From Thiotrichales bacterium (GTDB lineage: Bacteria > Pseudomonadota > Gammaproteobacteria > Francisellales > CACEW01): a DNA stretch of 64,000 nt. The translations under genes and the position numbers were made by a program. The stretch is taken from contig CANJUQ010000001.1 in NCBI GenBank assembly GCA_947478175.1, positions 1-64,000 on the forward strand, written 5' to 3'. The notes beneath the pieces were generated by a model. That model did not search any database and had not been told where the DNA came from. It saw only the letters and a list, made by a program, of their open reading frames with translations. Positions 26,279-36,856 of the stretch are shown here, piece by piece (the first letter of the stretch is position 1; each line of letters opens with the position of its first letter).

Positions 26279-26530
26279 ATGACACGCGTTGCCACTATCT
26301 CAGAAAAACTAAAACAAGCTTTTTCCCCAACTCATCTTGAAGTCATCGATGACAGTGCTGATCACTTAGGTCACACGGGAAGTTCAGAGGGTGCTGGGCA
26401 TTATACCGTTATTATTTCAGCGACTGATTTCGCGGGAAAAACACCCGTCAAACGTCATCAAATGATCTATGAAGTGCTGGGAGAAATGATTGGGCCAGAA
26501 ATTCATGCATTAAGAATTCAGGTTTTATAA
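26279..26530 (+). CDS. BolA family protein
   Basis: LEVIDDSADHLGHTGSSEGAGHYTVIISATDFAGKTPVKRHQMIYEVLGE. Confidence 0.93.
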   Translation: MTRVATISEKLKQAFSPTHLEVIDDSADHLGHTGSSEGAGHYTVIISATDFAGKTPVKRHQMIYEVLGEMIGPEIHALRIQVL

Positions 26531-26533
26531 TTT

Positions 26534-27166
26534 TTATTCTGCCTGACAAACTTTCGAAACAATCTTGTCGTAAAGCGTTGGGTTGCTACTGTCCATATTT
26601 CCATTCGCATAAGCATCACTGAAAGCCTCCATCGCTTTTTTATCGGCGAGTGCTTTTCGATCATCTGTCGAAAATAAGCAATTGACGGCCATGCTCGAAT
26701 GAGAAAGATAAACATTCACCTGACAATACCCACTTTGTAACCCTTCAATGCTGGTCGTGATACTTTGTTTTTGGCCTGACCCTGAATAAGCCGGGTTATC
26801 AAATTCAAAAATTCCTTTTTTACAATCAATTAAATTTTGGTAATACGCCATCACCCCCAAGGGTGTATTTGAATTGGGTGTTAGTGTTAGCGCTGGGGTT
26901 GGGGCTGCTGGCTTTGTTCCAGATGTTGGTGTTGCTTTATGGGCCGTTGTAGCAGACGACTGAGTGGCTGCACTATTTTGAGCGGATATTGGTTTTTGAG
27001 CAGCAGATACTGTCTGCATGGGACTGGGGCTAATAATCGAATTGGCTTCTTCGGCTAAACGCTGATCATGAATATCTTGCGGGGAAGCCTCTGCAAAAAC
27101 CTGAAGGCTTAAAAAAAAGCTTAAAGCAAAACAAAGCCCACCCACTAAACAAACCCAATAACGCAT
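26534..27166 (-). CDS. Exported hypothetical protein with Pro/Ala/Thr-rich linker
   Basis: N-terminal signal peptide, low-complexity linker, C-terminal domain with four Cys. Confidence 0.6.
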   Translation of the reverse strand: MRYWVCLVGGLCFALSFFLSLQVFAEASPQDIHDQRLAEEANSIISPSPMQTVSAAQKPISAQNSAATQSSATTAHKATPTSGTKPAAPTPALTLTPNSNTPLGVMAYYQNLIDCKKGIFEFDNPAYSGSGQKQSITTSIEGLQSGYCQVNVYLSHSSMAVNCLFSTDDRKALADKKAMEAFSDAYANGNMDSSNPTLYDKIVSKVCQAE

Positions 27167-27197
27167 AGATACACCATTACAAAGTTGATCACCCTAT

Positions 27198-27223
27198 GTA
27201 GGGGCAGACCTATGTGTCCGCCC
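27198..27223. repeat. Short palindromic repeat (GTAGGGGCAGACCTATGTGTCCGCCC)
   Basis: Near-exact reverse complement of the copy at 34402-34427. Confidence 0.8.
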
Positions 27224-27249
27224 TGTTTGGGCACAGTTTAAAAAAAGGG

Positions 27250-28218
27250 CTACGAGGGTAGGCGAGAGTCCAAGTGCAAGCAAATGGTATCTAAGGGCCT
27301 CTGCTGAGGATTGACTGACATCGCCCAATCAAAACTTCGAAGCCAAGTCCGCTGGCGTTTGGCCAGTTGTGCTGTCGAAATTACGCCCCGCTCTTGTAAA
27401 TCCTCGTAAGATAAATTCCCTTCTAGGTAATCCCAGGCTTGTCGATACCCCACACAACGCATTGAAGGCAAATCCGGATTTAAAACATATTTTAATTTTA
27501 AAAATTCTAACTCCTGAACCAATCCCATTTTTAACATTTGATTAAATCTTTGAGTCATTCTTTCTCGCTGCCAGGGAATATCCGGCGAAACCAAACCAAA
27601 AGACAAAATAGGATAAGCCAATGGGGCATTCATTGGCTGATTATTTAAATTATTTGGATTAGCTTTTTTTTGATTTAATTTAAAAATCTCCAAAGCTCTC
27701 ATTAATCTTTGCGTATCTTGGGGTTTTATTCTTAAAGCCGCCTCTGGGTCACTATTTTTTAATCTTTCATGAAGCCCCAAAGTCCCCTCTTGTTTTAAAA
27801 TTTCTGACAGCTCTGTTCGAATTATTTCATCACGACCGGGAAGATTATTCAGGCCATTTTTCAGCGCATTGAAATACATCATGGTTCCGCCGACTAATAG
27901 GGGAAACTTATTTCGAGCTAAAATTTCTGGAATTAATTTATTCACATCTTGGCAAAAATCCGCAACTGAATAAATTTGATCAGGTCGACGTAAATTAATT
28001 AAATGGTGCGGCGCTTTGAGTAATTCTTCAGAAGTCGGTTTGGCCGTCCCAATATTCATGTCTTGATACACCATCGCTGAATCAACAGAAATAATCTCGA
28101 AGGGATATCTCTTGATTAATTCCATGGCTAAATCAGTCTTTCCTGTCGCCGTTGGACCTAAAATGGCAAAGACTTGGTCGAATTTTTTATTTAATTTTTG
28201 ATTTGATCTTTGAGTCAA
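27250..28218 (-). CDS. miaA: tRNA dimethylallyltransferase
   Basis: AILGPTATGKTDLAMEL, ISVDSAMVYQDMNIGTAKPT. Confidence 0.97.
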   Translation of the reverse strand: MTQRSNQKLNKKFDQVFAILGPTATGKTDLAMELIKRYPFEIISVDSAMVYQDMNIGTAKPTSEELLKAPHHLINLRRPDQIYSVADFCQDVNKLIPEILARNKFPLLVGGTMMYFNALKNGLNNLPGRDEIIRTELSEILKQEGTLGLHERLKNSDPEAALRIKPQDTQRLMRALEIFKLNQKKANPNNLNNQPMNAPLAYPILSFGLVSPDIPWQRERMTQRFNQMLKMGLVQELEFLKLKYVLNPDLPSMRCVGYRQAWDYLEGNLSYEDLQERGVISTAQLAKRQRTWLRSFDWAMSVNPQQRPLDTICLHLDSRLPS

Positions 28219-28221
28219 TCT

Positions 28222-30036
28222 CTAGCGTCCTCTGAGAAATAAATTATCTAACGCCGATAAAGATAACTGAACATAAGTCGGTCGCCCGTGATTGCACTGC
28301 CCAGAACGCATGGTGCTTTCTATTTGGCGCAAGAGTGCATTCATTTCTTCAAGCGTCAAAATTCGATTAGCCCTAACAGCCGCATGACAAGCCATGGTTC
28401 CCAAAATTTGATCACAAGCATTTTGAGCGGTAAACGAATGCCCCAGAATCACACAATCTGCCAAAACCTCATGAATTAATTCAGGCTGAACTGGTTGTTT
28501 TAATAAAGCAGGAACAGCACGAACAATCAGCTGATCTTCACCAAATAATTCAATATCAAATCCAATTTTTTTTAACGCCTCTGGGTTTTCTTCTATGAAC
28601 GCTGTTTCAACTCTTGAAACTTCTAAAATAATAGGTATCAAAAGCATCTGTTGAATTAAAGATTCTCCCTCCCATTGGATTTTTAATTTTTCATACAAAA
28701 TTCTTTCAGCAGCTGCATGCATATCAATTAGAACTAAACCCTGATTATTCTCAGCCAAAATATAAATCCCATGAATTTGGGCCTTGGCATAACCCAGGGG
28801 TCTTGAATTTTCTAGGGCTGGGTTTGTTAAACCTGGATTTTCTGGGGTTTTATTTTGCTCTGGCTTTTTTTCTTCCGCAGAAAAAACAGGTGCCAAGGCT
28901 TCTAACATGTCCAAGGTGTAGGGGCGCAATTCATTGCGCCCTGATTCATCAATGTGAGCCATGGGGGCCGTATTATGATTTAAGGGCGCAATGAATTGCG
29001 CCCCTACAGTGTCTACTACAGGCTCAGGTTTGACGGCTGAAATCGCCTGATGCAATGCCCTATAAATAAAATCATGAACCAACCGTCCCTGCCTAAATCT
29101 GACCTCGGCTTTGGTCGGATGGACATTAACGTCAACCCAAGTGGGATCCAAAGTTAAATATAAAACAAAGACAGGGTGACGACCGCCATATAAAACATCT
29201 TGATAGGCCTGACGAATAGCATGAGCCACCAAACGATCTTTAATCATTCGGCCATTGACATAAAAATATTGAAACTCACTGCTGGACTTCGAATAAGTCG
29301 GCAGTCCCACATAGCCTTTTAGGCCCAATCCGGCTGATTCAATGTCGACACACATAGCGCTTTGCAAAAAATCTTTGGCAATACAGGTGCTAATTCTGAT
29401 CTGCTGTCTTCTCTCATCTTCGGCCAAATTAAAATCAAAAATCACTCGGTCATCTGCTTTTAAAATCAAACGAATCCCATAATGAGACAAAGCAATTCTT
29501 TTGATAATTTCTTCAATATGTCCTTGTTCTGTCTTAGGAGACTTTAAAAATTTTCGACGTGCGGGCGTGTTATAAAACAAATCTCTGACAATCACCGTCG
29601 TGCCAATCATTCTCGCTGCTGGCTTAACCATTAGCTCACCAATGCTAGAAATACTCGATGCTTCCAGATCTTCTGCTTGTCTTGAAATAATTTCCAATCT
29701 TGAAACAGACGCAATAGAAGCCAACGCTTCACCCCGGAACCCCATGGTTAACAAAGACTCAAGTTCATCTAATTCATAAACTTTACTCGTCGCATGAGGT
29801 GCTAAGGCTAAGGGCAAATCTTCTCGAGAAATTCCCAGGCCATTATCTCGAATTTCCATCAAGACCGTCCCACCTTGTTCGATCAGAATTTCTATTTCTG
29901 TCGCCCCTGCATCAATACTGTTTTCTATTAATTCTTTGATCACAGAAGCTGGCCTAGAGACAACTTCACCTGCAGCGATCTGATTAGCCAGTTGGGTAGG
30001 TAATATTCGAATACGTCTTGGACTTAAATTATTCAT
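28222..30036 (-). CDS. mutL: DNA mismatch repair protein MutL
   Basis: ANQIAAGEVVSRPASVIKELIENSIDAGAT, GFRGEALASIASV, C-terminal MACHAAVRANRILT. Confidence 0.98.
   Translation of the reverse strand: MNNLSPRRIRILPTQLANQIAAGEVVSRPASVIKELIENSIDAGATEIEILIEQGGTVLMEIRDNGLGISREDLPLALAPHATSKVYELDELESLLTMGFRGEALASIASVSRLEIISRQAEDLEASSISSIGELMVKPAARMIGTTVIVRDLFYNTPARRKFLKSPKTEQGHIEEIIKRIALSHYGIRLILKADDRVIFDFNLAEDERRQQIRISTCIAKDFLQSAMCVDIESAGLGLKGYVGLPTYSKSSSEFQYFYVNGRMIKDRLVAHAIRQAYQDVLYGGRHPVFVLYLTLDPTWVDVNVHPTKAEVRFRQGRLVHDFIYRALHQAISAVKPEPVVDTVGAQFIAPLNHNTAPMAHIDESGRNELRPYTLDMLEALAPVFSAEEKKPEQNKTPENPGLTNPALENSRPLGYAKAQIHGIYILAENNQGLVLIDMHAAAERILYEKLKIQWEGESLIQQMLLIPIILEVSRVETAFIEENPEALKKIGFDIELFGEDQLIVRAVPALLKQPVQPELIHEVLADCVILGHSFTAQNACDQILGTMACHAAVRANRILTLEEMNALLRQIESTMRSGQCNHGRPTYVQLSLSALDNLFLRGR
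28918..29007. repeat. Perfect 24-bp inverted repeat pair inside mutL
   Basis: GTAGGGGCGCAATTCATTGCGCCC (28918-28941) and exact reverse complement GGGCGCAATGAATTGCGCCCCTAC (28984-29007), 42 bp apart. Confidence 0.95.
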
Positions 30037-30076
30037 AAATTTTCTTAATTATTTTTCTTAAACTAATTTTTAAAAC

Positions 30077-30118
30077 TCTATTTTTATAATTCTATTTTTA
30101 TAATTCTATTTTTATAAT
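30077..30118. repeat. 14-bp tandem repeat (TCTATTTTTATAAT x3) overlapping the 3' end of tsaE
   Basis: Three exact adjacent copies. Confidence 0.95.
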
Positions 30119-30532
30119 TCTTAATAATGGCTCTGTCGGGTGATGAAAAAATTCAATGACTTTAGTGGGTCTTGGCAAATAACCCTCTCCACATTCCGGC
30201 CATTCAATCAAAAAAACAGAAGCGTTAGTTAGTAAATCTTCTAGACCTACTTGTTCTAGCTCACTGGCGTCTTTTAAACGGTAAAGATCCAAATGGTGAA
30301 TATTTAAATTATCTAAATTATTTAAAACATAAGATTCAATCAGACTATAAGTTGGGCTTTTAACAGCCCCGTTAAAACCTAAAGAATTTAATAGCGCTCG
30401 AACAAAGCTAGTTTTGCCCGCTCCCAAATCACCTTTTAGATAAAAAACATCCCCTGGGATAATTTTTTGAGCTATCTCTCCAGCAAGTATTTCTAACCCT
30501 GCTAGATCTAATTCCAATATTTGATTACCCAT
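30098..30532 (-). CDS. tsaE: tRNA threonylcarbamoyladenosine biosynthesis protein TsaE
   Basis: LKGDLGAGKTSFVRALL, SPTYSLIESY, HLDLYRL. Confidence 0.95.
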   Translation of the reverse strand: MGNQILELDLAGLEILAGEIAQKIIPGDVFYLKGDLGAGKTSFVRALLNSLGFNGAVKSPTYSLIESYVLNNLDNLNIHHLDLYRLKDASELEQVGLEDLLTNASVFLIEWPECGEGYLPRPTKVIEFFHHPTEPLLRIIKIEL

Positions 30533-30719
30533 TACAAGTTAACTCTGCCACACCCCAATAAAAGGCCGGCGATTGTATCTAAAAATATAAAACTTGTATG
30601 GAATATTTGTGCGATGTTTGTACACTGTTTGCGTCATGATTTTGAATCAGTTACCGTGTTATTGAACTTTAAATTAGTCATCGAAAATCACACTGGCTTT
30701 TCAAATGCAGGATGCGACC

Positions 30720-30959
30720 ATGTTAGAAACTCACCCCATTCGCCTCAAGAAATTAGACCCTCGTGTTCAAATTCAAGTCCCCTTTGAGATGCTCGAGGAT
30801 TTAAAACAAAGAGCCCATGAAAATGGCAGAAATCTTAATTTTGAAATGCTAATTCGATTATCCAGAACGCTCGAAAACGACTATCATCGCGATGAGTTTG
30901 ACCGAGTATTCGAAAAGATATTTTTTCTAGATGACAAAGAACACAATCAAAAAGCCTGA
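30720..30959 (+). CDS. Arc-like ribbon-helix-helix DNA-binding protein
   Basis: RVQIQVPFEMLEDLKQRAHENGRNLNFEMLIRL resembles Arc family; overlaps next gene by 29 nt. Confidence 0.75.
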   Translation: MLETHPIRLKKLDPRVQIQVPFEMLEDLKQRAHENGRNLNFEMLIRLSRTLENDYHRDEFDRVFEKIFFLDDKEHNQKA

Positions 30960-31806
30960 ACCCGTATTTAATTCGCTTAGTAATTCACTGAATAATTCAC
31001 TGAACAATGCGATTAATAAAACCCACTCTGCTGTTTTAATTACCAATTTTGGCGATGAGTCGATTGCTTTAATTCAGTGGGCTCTTGAGCGAAGAAATCA
31101 GCAAAAAATCCAATCTCTCGAAATCATTACTGTAGACACTGGCTGGGCAGCCCCTCAATGGGCATCCCGTGTACAGCTAACTTCTACTTGGCTTGAATCA
31201 CTGGGTATAAAACTAACCCAGCTGATACCCCCTGCTAATTTTACAGAGTTAGTTCAAACCCAAGGAAAATTTCCCACCCGAAAATTCCAATGGTGCGCCA
31301 ATTTTTTAAAAGCCTTGCCCATCTTGGATTATTTAGACGAAATAGACCCCCAATTAAATAAAACTATTTTGCTCGCCAGACGTCGCTCGGCCTCTCGTGT
31401 CAATTTTGATTTACCCGAATTTATTCCTGAAGAACCTAAATGGGGCGATCGCTCTGTCTGGCATCCACTTTATTTATGCTCTCAAGAAGAAAGAGATGCC
31501 CTAATCCAAAAAACACCCTTGCCTATTTTGGGCCACCGTAGTCTGGAATGTGATCCCTGTGTCAACAGTGACCAGAAAGACTTATTGCGCATGGATCTTT
31601 CTGTCATCCAAAGAACAGCCGATCTTGAAAAAAAATTATCCTCTCAATTTTTAGATCCAGATCTTTACCAAAATTTTTCAACCCTCGATCTAGTCTATGA
31701 AGCTTTATTAAAAGCTAATGCTAATTTTTCTTCTGGTTTTTCTTATGATTTTTCTTCTGAATTATTTGATATGGGCTGTGGCAATACATTTGGCTGTGGC
31801 TTATAA
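30931..31806 (+). CDS. PAPS-reductase-family-like (adenine nucleotide alpha hydrolase-like) protein
   Basis: Fold-like N-terminus (ITNFGDESIALIQWALE at the PP-loop position), FPTRKFQWCANFLKALPILDYL, SLECDPCVNSDQKDLLRM, Cys-rich tail MGCGNTFGCGL. Confidence 0.6.
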   Translation: MTKNTIKKPEPVFNSLSNSLNNSLNNAINKTHSAVLITNFGDESIALIQWALERRNQQKIQSLEIITVDTGWAAPQWASRVQLTSTWLESLGIKLTQLIPPANFTELVQTQGKFPTRKFQWCANFLKALPILDYLDEIDPQLNKTILLARRRSASRVNFDLPEFIPEEPKWGDRSVWHPLYLCSQEERDALIQKTPLPILGHRSLECDPCVNSDQKDLLRMDLSVIQRTADLEKKLSSQFLDPDLYQNFSTLDLVYEALLKANANFSSGFSYDFSSELFDMGCGNTFGCGL

Positions 31807-31836
31807 ATTTAAATTAAATAAAAAAGGATTTTTGCA

Positions 31837-32589
31837 ATGCGAATGACCCGTGTTTACTGCCCTATCCCGCTTTCACTTCATACTGAAATTTCTTTAGATG
31901 AACGAACGGCTCATCATTTAATTAATGTCCTAAGACTCCGTGTGGGTCATATGGTGACGGTCTTTAATGGCGAAGGGCACGACTATATTGGCAAGATTAT
32001 TCGCTTAGAAAAAAAAGGGGCGATTTTCATGGCTGAGATTGCCCAAACCGTCGACAAAGAATCTCCTTTAAGAATTCATCTGGGGCAGGCCATTTCTAAA
32101 GGCGAACGCATGGATCTGGTCATTCAAAAATCCGTCGAACTGGGCGTCACAGAAATCACACCTCTGATTACAGACTATTGCAATATCAAACTTGACGAAG
32201 AGCGCCGTGAAAAGCGTCATGAACATTGGCAAAGAGTTGCGATAGGCGCGGCAGAACAATGCGGCCGAGCGATTGTTCCCATGGTCCATGCACCGACATT
32301 ACTTTCTGACTTTCTTCAGACCCACCAAAACTGCCCAACCAAAATGATCATGCATTACCGAGAAGCCAAGCCTCTTTCAAGCTTGCCCTCTCCTGTCACC
32401 CAAGAGGGAAAAGCAGGGGATATTGCTTTAATTATTGGCCCGGAGGGCGGCCTAACAGATCAAGAAATCGCAAATGCCATTTTGCAAAATTTCCAAGTGA
32501 CCTCTTTAGGCCCCCGGATTCTCAGGACAGAAACAGCTCCTTTAGTCGCTATTTCTATTCTTCAGGCCCAGTGGGGGGATTTGAAATAA
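31837..32589 (+). CDS. rsmE: 16S rRNA (uracil1498-N3)-methyltransferase
   Basis: DLVIQKSVELGVTEITPLIT, ALIIGPEGGLTDQEI, LGPRILRTETAPLVAIS. Confidence 0.95.
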   Translation: MRMTRVYCPIPLSLHTEISLDERTAHHLINVLRLRVGHMVTVFNGEGHDYIGKIIRLEKKGAIFMAEIAQTVDKESPLRIHLGQAISKGERMDLVIQKSVELGVTEITPLITDYCNIKLDEERREKRHEHWQRVAIGAAEQCGRAIVPMVHAPTLLSDFLQTHQNCPTKMIMHYREAKPLSSLPSPVTQEGKAGDIALIIGPEGGLTDQEIANAILQNFQVTSLGPRILRTETAPLVAISILQAQWGDLK

Positions 32590-32599
32590 TTTTTTATTT

Positions 32600-33169
32600 T
32601 TATTCAGATTTTTTGGGCTCGGGCATTTTCAAAAACACCTGCCGATAGTGTTTTAATTCATCGATAGATTCTTGAATATCAGACAAAGCCTGATGCTTGC
32701 TGATTTTTTCATGATCACTATAAGTCTTGGGATTCCAGCGTTTAGCTAATTCTTTAAGCGTACTGACATCAATCAATCGATAGTGCAAATATTGCTCTAA
32801 CGTCGGCATGTATTTGGCTAAGAATCTTCGATCCTGCCAGATACTATTTCCACAAAGCGGCGACTGGTTTTTTTTAACATGCTTAGCAATAAATTCTAAC
32901 GTCATTTTTTCAGCCTGATCTTCTGTGATCTGGGATGCTCGAACTCTTTCGATTAAACCACTTTTACCGTGAGTCTTTTGATTCCAGGCATCCATCTTGG
33001 CCAATACTTCTTCTGACTGAAAGACGGCTAATACAGGCCCCACTTCTAAGATATTTAAATCATTATCTGTCATGACGGTCGCAATCTCGATAATCCGATC
33101 GCCATTTTCTGGATCAAGACCTGTCATTTCTAGATCCATCCAAACCATTGGCGCCACTGTTGCTGCCAT
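32600..33169 (-). CDS. orn: Oligoribonuclease
   Basis: [44 protein letters not shown]. Confidence 0.97.
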   Translation of the reverse strand: MAATVAPMVWMDLEMTGLDPENGDRIIEIATVMTDNDLNILEVGPVLAVFQSEEVLAKMDAWNQKTHGKSGLIERVRASQITEDQAEKMTLEFIAKHVKKNQSPLCGNSIWQDRRFLAKYMPTLEQYLHYRLIDVSTLKELAKRWNPKTYSDHEKISKHQALSDIQESIDELKHYRQVFLKMPEPKKSE

Positions 33170-33349
33170 ATTTTTCAACCCTTTTAACTCATAAAAAAAA
33201 TCGCGGGACTCTAACATGTCACCCCAATCAGGACAATCTAGCTCCCATCAAAATTTCTCATCAACTGTCCAATCCAATCAGATTGATTTTAGCGAGCCCC
33301 AGCCTTAAAGTCCGCGCTCTTTTAAATCTAAAAATCAAGAATCCAGTCC

Positions 33350-34378
33350 ATGAAATCTTTCGCCAGTGATAATTATTCAGGCGTTGCACCTGAAATCATG
33401 CAAGCTTTAATCTCAGCCAATCATGAACATCAGCCTGCTTATGGCAATGACCCCTATACGCAAGAAGCCCAAGAAATTTTTAAAACTATTTTTGGCGAAA
33501 ATTCTCAAACTTATTTTGCTTATAACGGCACCGCAGCTAATAGCGTTGGTTTAAAAGCGGTTCTCAAAAGCCATCAAGCTATTTTATGCCCCAGTACGGC
33601 CCATATTGCCAATCAAGAAGTTGGCGCAGCGACTTATTTAACAGGCTGCCCTACTTTTGGTATTGAATCTATCCAAGGAAAAATATCCGCAGAATCTTTG
33701 CAAAAAACTTATGAAAAAACTTCTTACTGGGGCCACCATGGCAATCAACCCAAAGTCGTTAGCATTTCCCAATCCACTGAACTAGGGACGGTTTATACCC
33801 TCGAAGAACTTCAGGCGATTTCTAAAGTTTGCCAAAAAAATAATTTAATTTTTCACATGGATGGTTGCCGATTATCTAATGCCGCTGTGTATTTAAATAA
33901 ATCTCTTAAAGAAATCACTCAAGAAGCAGGCGTTGATGTTCTGACTTTTGGTGGCACTAAGAATGGCCTGATGCTTGGAGATGCCATGGTTTTTTTAAAA
34001 CCAGAGTTAGCCGAAGAATTTGCTTATGTTCATAAACAAAATCTCCAATTAAATTCAAAGATGCGATTTATCAGTGCCCAATTTATTCCCTATTTAAAAA
34101 ATAATTTATGGCATCGTTATGCCTCTCATGCGAATCAGATGTGCCAGTTATTAACTCAAAAACTTTTGGCATTAAATATAGAGGGTGTCAGATTGGCTTA
34201 CCCCCAAGAGACAAACCAATTATTTATTTATCTTCCAGAAAAAATTATTAAACAAACCCAAGAAATTTACCCCTATTACCTTTGGGATAAGTCTCAAAAT
34301 TTGGCCAGGCTAGTCACCAGTTTTGATACGACTAAAGAAGATATTGAGGGGTTTTTGAGATTAGTAAAAAATCACTGA
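33350..34378 (+). CDS. ltaE: Low-specificity L-threonine aldolase family
   Basis: FASDNYSGVAPEIMQAL, FHMDGCRLSNAAV, VDVLTFGGTKNGLMLGDAMVF. Confidence 0.9.
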   Translation: MKSFASDNYSGVAPEIMQALISANHEHQPAYGNDPYTQEAQEIFKTIFGENSQTYFAYNGTAANSVGLKAVLKSHQAILCPSTAHIANQEVGAATYLTGCPTFGIESIQGKISAESLQKTYEKTSYWGHHGNQPKVVSISQSTELGTVYTLEELQAISKVCQKNNLIFHMDGCRLSNAAVYLNKSLKEITQEAGVDVLTFGGTKNGLMLGDAMVFLKPELAEEFAYVHKQNLQLNSKMRFISAQFIPYLKNNLWHRYASHANQMCQLLTQKLLALNIEGVRLAYPQETNQLFIYLPEKIIKQTQEIYPYYLWDKSQNLARLVTSFDTTKEDIEGFLRLVKNH

Positions 34379-34401
34379 GGGTGAAAATTTTTTGCGCCCA
34401 T

Positions 34402-34427
34402 GGGCAGACACATAGGTCTGCCCCTAC
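34402..34427. repeat. Short palindromic repeat GGGCAGACACATAGGTCTGCCCCTAC
   Basis: Copy related to 27198-27223 in inverse orientation. Confidence 0.85.
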
Positions 34428-34521
34428 AAAAACCTCATAACCAGGCCCAAAACAACCAACCACTCCGTTGACTTGCCCTCTGATTTCAGTATGATTCCGC
34501 CCGCTTCGACTAGCGCCTCGT

Positions 34522-34608
34522 GCCGGGGTGGTGGAATTGGTAGACGCGCCGGCTTCAGGTGCCGGTGGGGGAAACCCCGTGAAGGTTCGAGTCCTTTCCT
34601 CGGCACCA
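34522..34608 (+). tRNA. tRNA-Leu (CAG anticodon)
   Basis: 87 nt including CCA; acceptor GCCGGGG/CCTCGGC, anticodon loop TTCAGGT, long variable arm, TTCGAGT T-loop. Confidence 0.95.
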
Positions 34609-34636
34609 TTTAAATACAAGATAAAAATAATATTAA

Positions 34637-35974
<1,338 letters not shown>

Positions 35975-36856
35975 TTAAGATCCCATCGAATTAAAAAATT
36001 GAAAAAACTGACTGTCTGGATGCAAAACTAATGTCGCATGCTGATTCGAAAAGACAGCTTGATAGGCTTTCAAAGATTGATAAAACGCATAAAAGCTAGG
36101 ATCTTGACCGTAAGTCTGGGCAAAAATTTGAGCCGCTTGGGCATAACCCGTCGCACGCGTTTTTGCTGCATCTGATTTGGCTGTCGCAATAATTACAGCC
36201 GCTTGAGCATCTGCATCAGCTTTGATTTGTTCAGCGGCTTGTAAACCATCTGCACGATAAGTCGCTGCATCGTTCTCGCGTTTTGATCTCATTCTGGCAA
36301 AGACAGAATCTTGGACTTTCTGAGGGAGCTCTATTTTCATCACTCGAACATCGACAATTTGAATCCCCAATTGCTGAGCTGGTGCTTGCAAAGCTTGAGA
36401 CAGCGCAGTCATGACTTGTTCTCTTTTCGCATCGACTAGATCATTGATAGTCATCTGACCAAACTGACTTCTCATAGCATCTTGCAAAGTCTGTTGTAAG
36501 AGCAAATTAGCCAAAGCATCGTTAGACGTCGTTGATTTGTAATAAGCCAAAGGATCACTGATTCGCCATTTGACATAGGCATCGACGGATACTTCTTTTT
36601 GTTCAGCGGTCATCACACGATCTGAGTCAGATTCAAGTGTTCTCATTCGCATATCAAAATTATCGACGATATCAATAAAAGGCCAACGAAAATGCAATCC
36701 TGGTTCAGCCAAATAAGGCTGGCCATTGGATTGAGTTACTATTTTTCCTAGTCTCAAAACCAAGGCAGATTCGTATTGATTAACGGTAAAGCAAGACATC
36801 ACCATTAGAAAAATAGCAATAATCAAAGCGGCTAAAAAAACAAAACTAGCTCGCAT
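35975..36856 (-). CDS. hflC: Protease modulator HflC
   Basis: SPFH/prohibitin-like, downstream of hflK. Confidence 0.95.
   Translation of the reverse strand: MRASFVFLAALIIAIFLMVMSCFTVNQYESALVLRLGKIVTQSNGQPYLAEPGLHFRWPFIDIVDNFDMRMRTLESDSDRVMTAEQKEVSVDAYVKWRISDPLAYYKSTTSNDALANLLLQQTLQDAMRSQFGQMTINDLVDAKREQVMTALSQALQAPAQQLGIQIVDVRVMKIELPQKVQDSVFARMRSKRENDAATYRADGLQAAEQIKADADAQAAVIIATAKSDAAKTRATGYAQAAQIFAQTYGQDPSFYAFYQSLKAYQAVFSNQHATLVLHPDSQFFQFFNSMGS

Noticed and set aside
32380-32415. CCCTCTCC...AAGAGGG imperfect palindrome inside rsmE as a further coding-region repeat insertion
   Set aside because: Similarity to the 21075 hairpin is weak and the RsmE loop here is naturally variable; not enough support.
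34332-34619. ORFs over tRNA-Leu (AEERTRTFTGFPPPAPEAGAST...)
   Set aside because: Translation of the reverse complement of a tRNA gene, a known annotation artefact.
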